NCBI GenBank assembly: GCA_947629795.1
Contig: CANRFC010000005.1
Coordinates: 56,398-120,397 of the forward strand
DNA: 64,000 nucleotides
Direction: 5' to 3'
Origin: an uncultured Oscillospiraceae bacterium
GTDB lineage: Bacteria > Bacillota > Clostridia > Oscillospirales > Oscillospiraceae
In this document: one piece after another, positions 48,393-57,085 of the stretch
Layout of the letters: the number at the start of each line of letters is the position of its first letter
Position numbering within the stretch: the first letter of the stretch is position 1
Notes under the pieces: generated by a model
What the model was told of the DNA's origin: nothing
The model's database searches: none
The model's input: the letters and a program-made list of their open reading frames with translations, nothing else
Program-made: the position numbers and the translations under genes

Positions 48393-49808
48393 TCACCCTC
48401 TCTCCATAGAAAGCGCGGCCAGGGGCTCCCCCTCGCCGCGCAGGGACTGAAAGATCCTCTCAAACAGGGACAGTTTCGGCTCGTTCACCGGGCAGGACCC
48501 GGCGTAGAGCAGATAGGTCTCTCCAATGGGCTCCTCCCCCAGCAGGAAGGTGAGCTTCCCGGCAATGGCCCCCTCCTCCACCGGGGCCTGGACCATATCG
48601 GGCAGAGTAATCAGGGCCCGCACCTTCTCCTCCCCGCCCAGGGGATAGGCCACAGCCCGGGCGGTGACCACTTCCACCGTGGGAAGCACGCTCCCCCGCA
48701 CCTCCAGGCTCCGGAAGACCTTTCCCGCCCGGCACAGGGGCTGCATGCGGCACAGGCCGAAGCCGTAATCAAAAAGGGCGGCGTGGTCATCCCAGTCGTC
48801 CCGATCCTTCAGGGTCACGCAGATGAGGGTCATCCCCTCCCGCTCCGCCCCCGAGACCAGGGTCCGCCCGGCGGCATCGGTGTAGCCGGTCTTGAGCCCC
48901 ACGCATCCCTCATACCGCCACAGCAGCTTGTTGTGGTTGGCAAGGCTTCGCCCCGCCACAGTGGCCGTCTTGGTGGAGACGATCTTCCGCAGGGTCTCGT
49001 TCTCCAGCACCGCCCGGCCCAGCAAGGCCAGGTCATAGGCTGAGGACAGATGTCCCTCCTGGTCCAGTCCGTTGGGGTTTTCAAAGTGGGTGTCCTCCAT
49101 GCCCAGCTCGGCGGCCTTCTCGTTCATCCAGCCCACAAAGGTCTCCACATCCCCGGCGCACCCGCCGGCGATGGCCAGGGCCGCGTCATTTCCCGAGGCC
49201 AGCAGCAGCCCATAGAGCAGCTCCTCCAGGGTCAGCTCCTCCCCCACCTTCAGGTACATGGAGGAACCCTCGGCCTGGTATTCCCTCTTGACCTCCACCA
49301 CGCTCTGGAGGTCGGGAGTGGACTCCACCGCCACCAGGGCAGTCATCAGCTTGGTGGTGGAGGCGATGAGCCGGGGGGTATGGGCCTCCTTCTCAAAGAG
49401 GACCCGCCCGGTGGAGGCCTCCATCAGAATGGCCGACGCGGCAGACACCGCCGGAGCCGGGGCGGGCCCCCCAGTCTCCTCTTCCGGGCCCGCTGAGCCC
49501 TCCGGGGGTTCTGAGGCTTCCGGGCTCTCCGGGACTGCTAAAACTTCCGGGCTTTCGGAGGCCCCTGGGTCCGCAGAAACCTCCGGATCTTCTGAGACTG
49601 CCGGGTTTCCCGAAACCTTCGGGCTTTCCGGGCCTGCCGGAGCTTCCCCGGCTTCCGGGCTCTCAGAGTCCGTCGGGGCTTCCGGGCCTGCCGAGCTTTC
49701 CGGCACTTCCGCCACCCTCGGGCTCTCCGGGACTTCGGGACCCTCCACACCCAGGCAAAACGGGCACAACACAATTGCGGCCAGCAAGGCCGCGCAGATC
49801 CGCTTCAT
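48393..49808 (-). CDS. D-alanyl-D-alanine carboxypeptidase (DacF-like) with long Pro/Glu/Ser linker
   Basis: LIASTTKLMTALVAVE (SxxK), ASGNDAALAIAGG (SxN), GLKTGYTDAAG (KTG); N-terminal low-complexity PESPxxS region. Confidence 0.93.
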   Translation of the reverse strand: MKRICAALLAAIVLCPFCLGVEGPEVPESPRVAEVPESSAGPEAPTDSESPEAGEAPAGPESPKVSGNPAVSEDPEVSADPGASESPEVLAVPESPEASEPPEGSAGPEEETGGPAPAPAVSAASAILMEASTGRVLFEKEAHTPRLIASTTKLMTALVAVESTPDLQSVVEVKREYQAEGSSMYLKVGEELTLEELLYGLLLASGNDAALAIAGGCAGDVETFVGWMNEKAAELGMEDTHFENPNGLDQEGHLSSAYDLALLGRAVLENETLRKIVSTKTATVAGRSLANHNKLLWRYEGCVGLKTGYTDAAGRTLVSGAEREGMTLICVTLKDRDDWDDHAALFDYGFGLCRMQPLCRAGKVFRSLEVRGSVLPTVEVVTARAVAYPLGGEEKVRALITLPDMVQAPVEEGAIAGKLTFLLGEEPIGETYLLYAGSCPVNEPKLSLFERIFQSLRGEGEPLAALSMERG

Positions 49809-49849
49809 CAGGCACTACCTCACAAACAGGGATAGTGCCAGTATGCCGC

Positions 49850-50269
49850 TTAGAAGTCCTGAATATCCTTCTTTTCCTTCTGCTTGTCCAGGAAGTCGGT
49901 GACCTTGTCCAGCACCTGGGGCAGCAGCTCCACCAGCCGGTCCACCGCGCCGTCGGAGGGAGAGAGCACCGGCAGGATGCGCACGTCATTGCCCCGGATG
50001 ACCAGGAAGGAGACCGGGTCGATGTTCATCCCCGCACCGCCGCCGCCGCCAAAGGAGTTGTTGGCGCCAGGCTGCTGAGCCTTGGTGGCAAAGTCGGTGC
50101 CGCCCACCCCAAGGCCGAAGCTCACCTTGGAGATGGGGATGATGGTGACCTCTCCGGCCCGGATGGGCTCCCCCACCACGGTGTTCACGTCCACCATGGC
50201 CTTGATCTTGTCCATGGTCTCCTTCATGAGGTCGGAAACAGGGTACTTTTTCTCTTCCATAATGCTCAT
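49850..50269 (-). CDS. ytfJ: Sporulation protein YtfJ / GerW family
   Basis: VDVNTVVGEPIRAGEVTIIPISKVSFGLGVGG...GGGGGAGMNIDPVSFLVI. Confidence 0.92.
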   Translation of the reverse strand: MSIMEEKKYPVSDLMKETMDKIKAMVDVNTVVGEPIRAGEVTIIPISKVSFGLGVGGTDFATKAQQPGANNSFGGGGGAGMNIDPVSFLVIRGNDVRILPVLSPSDGAVDRLVELLPQVLDKVTDFLDKQKEKKDIQDF

Positions 50270-50907
50270 CCTTTCAGCTTTTGGGCATTTTTATACCCGA
50301 AATAAGCTTTCAAAAATTTGACGCCGAAAATCACGGCGAAGCTCACCAGCTGTCCGATCCTGGCGGAGAAGGCCCCCTTGACGTAGATGGCCGGCTCCTT
50401 GGCCTGGAAGTCCAGGCCGGTGTGGATACGGTAGTCCTTTATCTCAAAATTGTGCTCAAAAATGGGCCAAATCATACCGATCGCCGCGTTTGCATAGCCA
50501 AAAGTCATGGCTGTCTTGGCAGCGTCCCGGCCGCCAGCGGCGGTGTAGTCCAGGCAGAGGATGTCGATGCGGATGCGGCGCTTCAGGGCTCCGGCGGCCT
50601 CTCCCACCAAGGGAAGGAAAGTCTTGACCAGGCCCAGAGGGCCGCCCTTGGGGGGCTTTTTGCCCTCATTTTGGTCCTCATCCGGGCTCTTCTTCCCCCT
50701 GCTTTTTGGCTTCGACTCCCCTTTTTTGGACTTCTTCTCCCCCTTTTTTTGTGCCGTCGTTCGGGGAAAAACGAGAATGGGGACGCCCGCGGCTCTGATC
50801 CAGACCTTGACCCCCTCGGCGGAGTATTCAGCCTCTCCCCCCACCCGGATGAGCCCGATGAGAAAGAGGGCCAGGAGGATCACTCCCACCACCTTGAGTG
50901 CGGTCAT
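50266..50907 (-). CDS. DUF2953 domain-containing protein
   Basis: N-terminal TM, Lys-rich linker, GYANAAIGMIWPIFEHNFEIKDYRIHTGLDF; adjacent to ytfJ. Confidence 0.82.
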   Translation of the reverse strand: MTALKVVGVILLALFLIGLIRVGGEAEYSAEGVKVWIRAAGVPILVFPRTTAQKKGEKKSKKGESKPKSRGKKSPDEDQNEGKKPPKGGPLGLVKTFLPLVGEAAGALKRRIRIDILCLDYTAAGGRDAAKTAMTFGYANAAIGMIWPIFEHNFEIKDYRIHTGLDFQAKEPAIYVKGAFSARIGQLVSFAVIFGVKFLKAYFGYKNAQKLKG

Positions 50908-51650
50908 GGAGCGCTCTCCTCCGGGGAGGGGTTTTCCCCCTGAGGCCGGCTCTCCTCCGGGGATGAGCTCTCTTCCGCCTCCTGGGCCGCCAGGACCTGG
51001 GCGGCGGCCGAGAGTTCCTCGTCGGTGATCTCCCCGTCCGGGGAGGCATCGGCCGTCTCTTCAGCCTGGGCAGCCTCCTTCTTCTGGAGCTCCTCCACCT
51101 GCATCTGCATGTCCAGGGTGATCTGCTCGTCCTCGGCGGAGGCAGAGGGCAGGTCGGGCAGCTCCTCCAGGCTGGAAAGGCCGAAGGAACGCAGGAAGTT
51201 CTGAGTGGTCCGGTAGAGGATGGGACGGCCGGGCACGGCCAGGCGGCCGCACTCCTCGATGAGCTCCCGCTCGGTGAGCAGTCCCACGGTATAAGTGCTG
51301 TCCACCCCCCGGATCTGGTCTACGTAGGCCTTGGTGGTGGGCTGATTATAGGCGATGATGGACAGGACCTCCAGAGCGGGCTGGCTCAGCCGGGCAGGCT
51401 TCCTGCTCTCAAACGCCTTGCGGATATATGTGGCAAACTCGGGAGCCGAGCAGAGCTGATAGCAGCTATCCAGCCGGATCAGGCGGATGCCCCGGCGCTC
51501 GTAGCTGTAATCGTCGGCCAGCTTCTGACACACGGCGTCCACCGTGGCCCGGTCCACCTCCAGGGCCATGCAGATGCGCTCCACTCCCACCGGCTCACCG
51601 GCGGCAAAGAGGATGCCCTCGATGGCGGCCTCCACTTCCTTGATATCCAC
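50904..51650 (-). CDS. scpB: Segregation and condensation protein B
   Basis: EVEAAIEGILFAAGEPVGVERI; LSQPALEVLSIIAYNQPTTKAYVDQIRGVDS; GTG start. Confidence 0.94.
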   Translation of the reverse strand: MDIKEVEAAIEGILFAAGEPVGVERICMALEVDRATVDAVCQKLADDYSYERRGIRLIRLDSCYQLCSAPEFATYIRKAFESRKPARLSQPALEVLSIIAYNQPTTKAYVDQIRGVDSTYTVGLLTERELIEECGRLAVPGRPILYRTTQNFLRSFGLSSLEELPDLPSASAEDEQITLDMQMQVEELQKKEAAQAEETADASPDGEITDEELSAAAQVLAAQEAEESSSPEESRPQGENPSPEESAP

Positions 51651-51664
51651 TGAGCATCCCCCTC

Positions 51665-52462
51665 TCAATAGGTGTCGGCGGAGAACTCGAAGTCCTCGTC
51701 CCCGCCGCCGGTGCTGGTCACGGTACAGTCGGTCTCGGTCCCCGCGAGCTGGAGCCTTCTGGCCTTACACAGCTCCAGCACCGCCAAAAAGGTGGCCACG
51801 ATTTCGCTGCGGCTGCGGTTTCCCTTGAACAGGGCATGGAATCGGGTGACTCCGAAGCGGCGCAGGCGTTCGATGATCTCCCCCGCCTTGTCGCTCACCG
51901 GGTAGGGCTCCCGGCCCACGATACCCTCAAAGGCGCTCATGGGAGGCGGGAGCTGGTTGTCGATACGCTCCAGCACCGACGTCATGGCCCGAAAGAGGTC
52001 CTCGGGCTTGTGGTTATAGCGATAGACCTTGTTCACCGGCAGGTGCTCCGGGACCTTGGTGATGTAATCCCGGCCCACGGTATAGCGGTCGGAGAGCAAG
52101 GGGATGATGGCCTGGATGCGGCCGTAGCTCTCATGGCGCTGATGCTCCTCCAGGGAGGCGATGAGCTGGTCCAGCTCGGAGATGGCCTCCTCGTCGTGGA
52201 TGGACAGGAGCATCCGGGTCTTGATGAACATGAGCTGGGCGGCCATGGTGACAAACTCGCTGGCCACCTCCAGGTCCATGGAGCGGCGCTTGTCCATCCA
52301 GGCCAGGTACTGGTCCAGGATGACGGCGATCTGGATGTCCTGGATCTCCATCTTATTCTTGGCCAGCAGGCTGAGGATCAGATCCAGAGGGCCGGTAAAG
52401 TCCTCCACGTCGTCGGCCTTGACCCGGACCACCTTTTCCAGATGATAGATGGGCGCTTCCAC
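51665..52462 (-). CDS. scpA: Segregation and condensation protein A
   Basis: DFTGPLDLILSLLAKNKMEIQDIQIAVILDQYLAWM. Confidence 0.94.
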   Translation of the reverse strand: MEAPIYHLEKVVRVKADDVEDFTGPLDLILSLLAKNKMEIQDIQIAVILDQYLAWMDKRRSMDLEVASEFVTMAAQLMFIKTRMLLSIHDEEAISELDQLIASLEEHQRHESYGRIQAIIPLLSDRYTVGRDYITKVPEHLPVNKVYRYNHKPEDLFRAMTSVLERIDNQLPPPMSAFEGIVGREPYPVSDKAGEIIERLRRFGVTRFHALFKGNRSRSEIVATFLAVLELCKARRLQLAGTETDCTVTSTGGGDEDFEFSADTY

Positions 52463-52480
52463 GGGGACTTCACCCCCCTT

Positions 52481-53206
52481 TCAGAATCGGACAAATTGGA
52501 AGAGCTGGGAAAACAGGAAGATCAGCTCTACCCCCATCTCCCCCAGGGCGCACAGGTGGCAGAGAAGGTCCAGGGTGTGCTCCATGAGCCAGCCCAGGGG
52601 TTTTGAGAAGACCCCGGAGGCGGTGAGGACCACCACCAGGACCATCACGTAGCGCTCATAGCGCAGGATGGTGTAGTAGACCCGCTGGGGCAGGAGGGCA
52701 AAGAGGACCTTGGAGCCGTCCAGGGGAGGCAGCGGGATGAGGTTGAAAAGACCCAGGCCCACGCTGAGAACGGCGATGTTGGCCAGCAGAGACAGGAGGA
52801 TATACACCGGCATATGGTCCACCAAGGACGAGGGCAGATGATAGATGAGGGACCACACCGCCACCGCCAGGAAGGCCAGCACGAAGTTGGACGCGGGGCC
52901 TGCCAGGGCGGTGATGGCCATGCCCCGCTTGGGATCTTTGAAATAGCGCATATCCACCGGCACCGGTTTGGCCCAGCCCACCCGGGCTACCAGCATCATG
53001 AGCAGGCCCACGATGTCGATGTGCCGGATGGGATTGAGGGTGAGTCGCCCGGCGTTTTTTGCCGTGGGGTCCCCCAGCTTGTAGGCCGCGAGGCCGTGGG
53101 AGAGCTCGTGGAAGGTGATGCAGATGAGGGCGGCCACGGCGGAGATGAGAAGATCCAGCAGGCCGTAGAGGTCCAGGCCGCTGAAAAAGTCCCCCCAATG
53201 CACCAT
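52481..53206 (-). CDS. Site-2 protease family (M50) metallopeptidase
   Basis: ITFHELSHGLAAYKLGD (HExxH), NLIPLPPLDGSK. Confidence 0.93.
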   Translation of the reverse strand: MVHWGDFFSGLDLYGLLDLLISAVAALICITFHELSHGLAAYKLGDPTAKNAGRLTLNPIRHIDIVGLLMMLVARVGWAKPVPVDMRYFKDPKRGMAITALAGPASNFVLAFLAVAVWSLIYHLPSSLVDHMPVYILLSLLANIAVLSVGLGLFNLIPLPPLDGSKVLFALLPQRVYYTILRYERYVMVLVVVLTASGVFSKPLGWLMEHTLDLLCHLCALGEMGVELIFLFSQLFQFVRF

Positions 53207-53285
53207 GCCGCCGCCCCCCTTTCGTCCAGTACAACAATTATAGTGATTATACCAAATTTTTTCCCCGGTGACAAGGGCAAAAAGG

Positions 53286-53311
53286 GGCCGCCGGACCGAA
53301 GTCCGGCGGCC
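53286..53311 (-). terminator. Terminator-like hairpin between the M50 protease and the ECF module
   Basis: GGCCGCCGGAC-ttcg-GTCCGGCGGCC followed by CCTTTTT on the minus strand. Confidence 0.75.
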
Positions 53312-53333
53312 GATGGGACCCTTTTCTCTTTTC

Positions 53334-53981
53334 TTATTCTCCGTCGGGGATGGGATACGTGTGGACCTCGCCGTCTTCGCTCACGATCCTCATGGTCACT
53401 TCCTGATCCTTGCTCGCCTCGGCTTCGTCTGCCTTGACCCAATCCATCTCCCGGCTCCCGGCGTCGTCAGTGACGGTATACACCGGGGCTTGACCCTCCT
53501 GCAGAGGTTCGCTGGTGTAGGACATCACGGTCTCGCCGTCGGAGGAGGTGGCGGTGATGGTGGCGATCCCCTTCTCATCCACCTCCACCCGGAAGCCTTC
53601 GCCCTCGTAGAGATACTTCCCATCGGTCTCCAGGGCATCGGTGACATCGGTCTCCTCCCCGTCCACCACCAGGAACATGCGGCCTTCCCGCTCCTCCACG
53701 GTCACCGGAGGGATGGCAAGGCCGGCAAAGACCCCGTCCTCGGTACCTGTCACGGTGACGGTGACAAAGCTGGCAAAGAACTCCCGCACCGCCGGGACCT
53801 CCGCCGCGGCGGCGGTAAGGCACAGGGCCGCTGCCAGGGCTGCTGCCACCAAGGCCGCCCGGGCAGGACGGGCCAAACGTTTCTGCTTCTGATTCTCGGT
53901 CATAGCGATCATTTCCTCCAATTTCTCCGCGCCCAGGCTGAGCTGGGCGCAGTCTTTCCGGTAGCGGTCAAGGTCGAGCAT
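53334..53981 (-). CDS. Putative membrane anti-sigma factor / sigma partner
   Basis: Cytoplasmic N-terminus, one TM (ALVAAALAAALCLTAAAA), extracytoplasmic domain; 14-bp overlap with the upstream ECF sigma. Confidence 0.6.
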   Translation of the reverse strand: MLDLDRYRKDCAQLSLGAEKLEEMIAMTENQKQKRLARPARAALVAAALAAALCLTAAAAEVPAVREFFASFVTVTVTGTEDGVFAGLAIPPVTVEEREGRMFLVVDGEETDVTDALETDGKYLYEGEGFRVEVDEKGIATITATSSDGETVMSYTSEPLQEGQAPVYTVTDDAGSREMDWVKADEAEASKDQEVTMRIVSEDGEVHTYPIPDGE

Positions 53982-54459
53982 AGCCGGTCTCCTCCTTTTC
54001 CTCGCTGAGGGCGAGGCGCAGTTTTTCTCTTGCCCGCTGGAGCCAGGTCTGCACGGTGGACTCTCCCGCTCCCATGGCCTGGGCGACCTCCCGGACTGAC
54101 AAGCCCTCGTAATAGTAAAGGTAAATGCTGACCCGGTACTTGCCGGGCAAGGCCATCACCTGGTCCAGCACATCGCTCTCCGCCGGCGCCGGGGCCGGGG
54201 CGTCCCAGTCCTCCAGGGGCACCCTCCGCCTGTGCCAGGGGGAGCGCAGGAGCCTCCGGGCCTCGTTCACCGTCACCCGCAGCAGCCAGCGCTTTACGTG
54301 CTCCTCGCTCTCGAAGTCCCTGGGCTCCTGGTAGAGCTTCAGGAGCACCGTCTGGACCACGTCCTCGGCGTCGGGGTGGCTGGCCAGGGCGTGGAAGGCC
54401 ACCCGAAAGAGGGTGTCGCCGTAGGTCCTGGCCCAGTGCTCAAATGTCTCGTCTGTCAT
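53968..54459 (-). CDS. ECF RNA polymerase sigma factor
   Basis: MTDETFEHWARTYGDTLFRVAFHALASHPDAEDVVQTVLLKLY; GLSVREVAQAMGAGESTVQTWLQRAREKLR. Confidence 0.93.
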   Translation of the reverse strand: MTDETFEHWARTYGDTLFRVAFHALASHPDAEDVVQTVLLKLYQEPRDFESEEHVKRWLLRVTVNEARRLLRSPWHRRRVPLEDWDAPAPAPAESDVLDQVMALPGKYRVSIYLYYYEGLSVREVAQAMGAGESTVQTWLQRAREKLRLALSEEKEETGYARP

Positions 54460-54559
54460 GGGGTCACCTCGTTTGCTGAAAGGCCTTTCAACGGGAATAT
54501 CCCTCAGGCAGGGAAAATATCTCAGTGAGAAGAAATTGTTTATGAAAGCGGGAAGATCG

Positions 54560-54690
54560 CAGGGCTTGGCTTTTGAAGGTCCAATGTGGTAGACTCTGTC
54601 TAAAGTGCGAGCGCAAAGAGCGTGGATCCTACTTGATGTAGGGTCCACGTTTTTTTGTTTTCTCGCGATATTTTTCTAAGGAGGCACCTT
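54560..54690 (+). promoter_or_regulatory. Leader of the MATE pseudogene with candidate promoter and intrinsic terminator (attenuator-like)
   Basis: TTGGCT-N18-TAGACT, then CGTGGATCCTAC-ttgat-GTAGGGTCCACG-TTTTTTT (54621-54656), SD aaggagg, ATG 54691. Confidence 0.55.
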
Positions 54691-55547
54691 ATGTCACAGC
54701 TTATTTCCAATTATTTCCAACAAAAATGATCCTTTGGGGGCGGAGCAGATCGGGAGGCTCCTTCCCCGATATGCCGTTCCCAGCATCGTCTCGCTCCTGA
54801 TCGGTTCCCTCTACAATATCGTGGACAGATCTTTATCGGCCAGGGCGTGGGATATTTGGGAAATTGTGCCACTTCCATCCTGTTTCCGCTGACCGTCATC
54901 GGTCTGGCATTTGCACTGCTCATCGGTGACGGCGCCGCCGCGCACCTGAGCCTGTGTCAGGGGAAGAACAGTACAGAGGGATTTGACCTCTGCCTGGGAA
55001 ATGGTCTGCTCATTGGAACGGCGGTCAGTATTTTCTACATGGCCGTTTTCTTTCTGTTTACGGATGGGCTTTTGACTGCCTTCGGCGCCACCGAAGCAAC
55101 GCTGCCTTACGCGAAGGATTACGGCACGATCATCTTTTGGGGCATGCCGTTTAGGTGAGGTGCCGCAACGAAGTATTTATGTACCGCAGGACTGTGACTG
55201 TAAAAGGTCACAGTCCTGCCCTTTTCAGGCCGTTTTTCGATTCTCATGTATCGTATGCGTATGATAACATCTGTAACAAACGAAAACGATTATTTAGGTA
55301 GCGTCCACGCCCTCATGTCGTTGTTGTCAAAATACATTGAAACATATAATCAAGAAGTTGACGAAAGGACTGAACGTCGGTTAAATCTTTCGAGATTCCT
55401 CTGATGCTGCTCCTGCCCAAAGCCTTTGGTTTGATGGGACTTCTCTATGCCGCTCCGGCGGCCGATGTCCTTGCGTTTCTTGTCTCCTTTGCATTTGTTG
55501 TCGTTCAGATCAAGGACTTGGAAAAAAAGTCGGTCTGCTTTGAATAG
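54691..55547 (+). pseudogene. Degraded MATE family efflux transporter
   Basis: MSQLISN|KNDPLGAEQIGRLLPRYAVPSIVSLLIGSLYNIVD(Q)IFIGQGVGYLGN... to about 55158, then unrelated DNA, then EIPLMLLLPKAFGLMGLLYAAPAADVLAFLVSFAFVVVQIKDLEKKSVCFE* at 55392-55547. Confidence 0.85.
54701..54720. repeat. 10-bp tandem duplication causing a frameshift in the MATE pseudogene
   Basis: TTATTTCCAA TTATTTCCAA, exact. Confidence 0.95.
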
Positions 55548-55582
55548 AGCAAGCGCGGAGGATGCCCCTCCGCGCCGGAAGC

Positions 55583-56344
55583 TCAGGTTTGGGTATAGGC
55601 CCGCACTGCGTCCCGGAGGAAGCGGGCACAGCCGGGGAGGTCCTTGTCGTAGTAGGCGGTGAAGCGCTCGTCGCACACGTAGAGCTCAGCCACGCCGGCA
55701 TGGCGGGCGGCGTCGTAGGGCTGAGAACCGAAGAAGAGCCACTTGGCGTGGAGCCCGGCCAAACGCCGGCCCTCCGCTCCGGCGGGGTCCTCCCCTGCCC
55801 GGACTGCCGCGGCCAGTCCGGAGCGGAGCTCCCGGTCCAAAGCCTGCCAGCTCTCGGTCTCCTCCCTGCTCATGGAGAGGAAGGCCCGGTCAGCGGCGTC
55901 CACGGCCCGGTCGCCGTAGCGCTGCCGGATCTCCCTGCCGTATTTCTTCTCGTTCTCCGCCACCGCTTTTTTCTGAAAGGCGGCGAATTTCTCCCGGTCG
56001 GTCATATGAATTTCTCCTTTCTCGTCCAGGAGGGTCCGCTCCACCGTCTCAATGAGCCCGGTCAGCCGCTCCCGGCGGCGTTTCAGCTCCAGCAAGTGGC
56101 TCTGCAGCGCCGCCTGCCGGTCAAACGCCGGGTCGTCCAGAATGGACCGGATCTCCTCCAAAGGCAGGCCCAGCTCCCGGTAGAAGAGGATCTGCTGGAG
56201 CCGGTCCACCTGAGCCGGGCCGTAGAGCCGGTAGCCCGCAGGTGTCGTCCTCCCCGGCTTTAAAAGGCCCAGCTTGTCATACCAGCGCAAGGTCCGGGCG
56301 GTGACTCCGGCCAGTTTTGCCAGGGCATTGACGGTGTATTCCAT
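55583..56344 (-). CDS. MerR family regulator with TipAS-like ligand domain
   Basis: MEYTVNALAKLAGVTARTLRWYDKLGLLKPGRTTPAGYRLY; C-terminal TipAS-like domain. Confidence 0.92.
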   Translation of the reverse strand: MEYTVNALAKLAGVTARTLRWYDKLGLLKPGRTTPAGYRLYGPAQVDRLQQILFYRELGLPLEEIRSILDDPAFDRQAALQSHLLELKRRRERLTGLIETVERTLLDEKGEIHMTDREKFAAFQKKAVAENEKKYGREIRQRYGDRAVDAADRAFLSMSREETESWQALDRELRSGLAAAVRAGEDPAGAEGRRLAGLHAKWLFFGSQPYDAARHAGVAELYVCDERFTAYYDKDLPGCARFLRDAVRAYTQT

Positions 56345-56415
56345 GGGGTATTCCCTCCTGACAAGGGGAAGTATAGACCATGACGTTACGGCACGGTCAA
56401 GAGATCTTTTCAAAA

Positions 56416-56444
56416 AAAGGGACAGGCTTTTCGCCTGTCCCTTT
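56416..56444 (-). terminator. Terminator of infC-rpmI-rplT
   Basis: AAAGGGACAGG-cgaaaag-CCTGTCCCTTTTTTT on the minus strand. Confidence 0.88.
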
Positions 56445-56457
56445 GCTGTCCTGAAAA

Positions 56458-56814
56458 TCAGGCCAGAGCCTTCTTGGCCAGCTCGGTGAGCTGGGTGAAG
56501 GCGGCCTTGTCGTTGACGGCCATCTCGGCAAGCATCTTGCGGTTGATGGTCACGCCGGCCTTCTTCAGGCCGTTGACGAAGGTGGAATAATTCATCCCGT
56601 TCATCTTGCACCCGGCGGAGATGCGGGTGATCCACAGGCTGCGGAAGTCGCGCTTCTTCAGCCGGCGGCCCACATAGGCGTAGCTCAGGGACTTCATCAC
56701 GGCCTGGTTGGCCATCTTGAAATGCTTGCTCTTGGCTCCCCAGTAGCCCTTGGCCAGCTTGAGGACCTTATTTCTGCGCTTGCGCGTCATCATCGCGCCT
56801 TTAACTCTTGCCAT
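56458..56814 (-). CDS. rplT: 50S ribosomal protein L20
   Basis: [42 protein letters not shown]. Confidence 0.98.
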   Translation of the reverse strand: MARVKGAMMTRKRRNKVLKLAKGYWGAKSKHFKMANQAVMKSLSYAYVGRRLKKRDFRSLWITRISAGCKMNGMNYSTFVNGLKKAGVTINRKMLAEMAVNDKAAFTQLTELAKKALA

Positions 56815-56851
56815 TTGTAGAAACCTCCTAAATAGTCAGTAAAGATTCAAT

Positions 56852-57055
56852 TTATTTGTAAGGGATCATCTTTTTGATGGTCGCCGCGTTGGTCACGTCG
56901 GCGTACGCTCCCTTGCGGAGGCCGCGCTTACGCTTGGTATCCTTGCCGTGGCCGTTGAGCAGGTGGGACTTGTAGGCGTGGGCGCGCTTGACCTTGCCGG
57001 TCTTGGTCAAATTGAATCTCTTCTTTGCCCCGGTATGGGTTTTCAGTTTCGGCAT
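56852..57055 (-). CDS. rpmI: 50S ribosomal protein L35
   Basis: [24 protein letters not shown]. Confidence 0.98.
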   Translation of the reverse strand: MPKLKTHTGAKKRFNLTKTGKVKRAHAYKSHLLNGHGKDTKRKRGLRKGAYADVTNAATIKKMIPYK

Positions 57056-57085
57056 GGTGAATTCTCCTTTTATCGTTGATATAGC

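Noticed and set aside
49258-49902. Plus-strand Ser/Gly-rich ORF resembling a repeat surface protein (SGLSGTAKTSGLSEAPGSAETSG...)
   Set aside because: Exact antisense of the PESP linker of the D,D-carboxypeptidase; no SD or signal sequence.
55315-55404. 29-aa ORF MSLLSKYIETYNQEVDERTERRLNLSRFL as an independent gene
   Set aside because: No clear SD and it runs into MATE sequence; kept only as evidence of foreign DNA.
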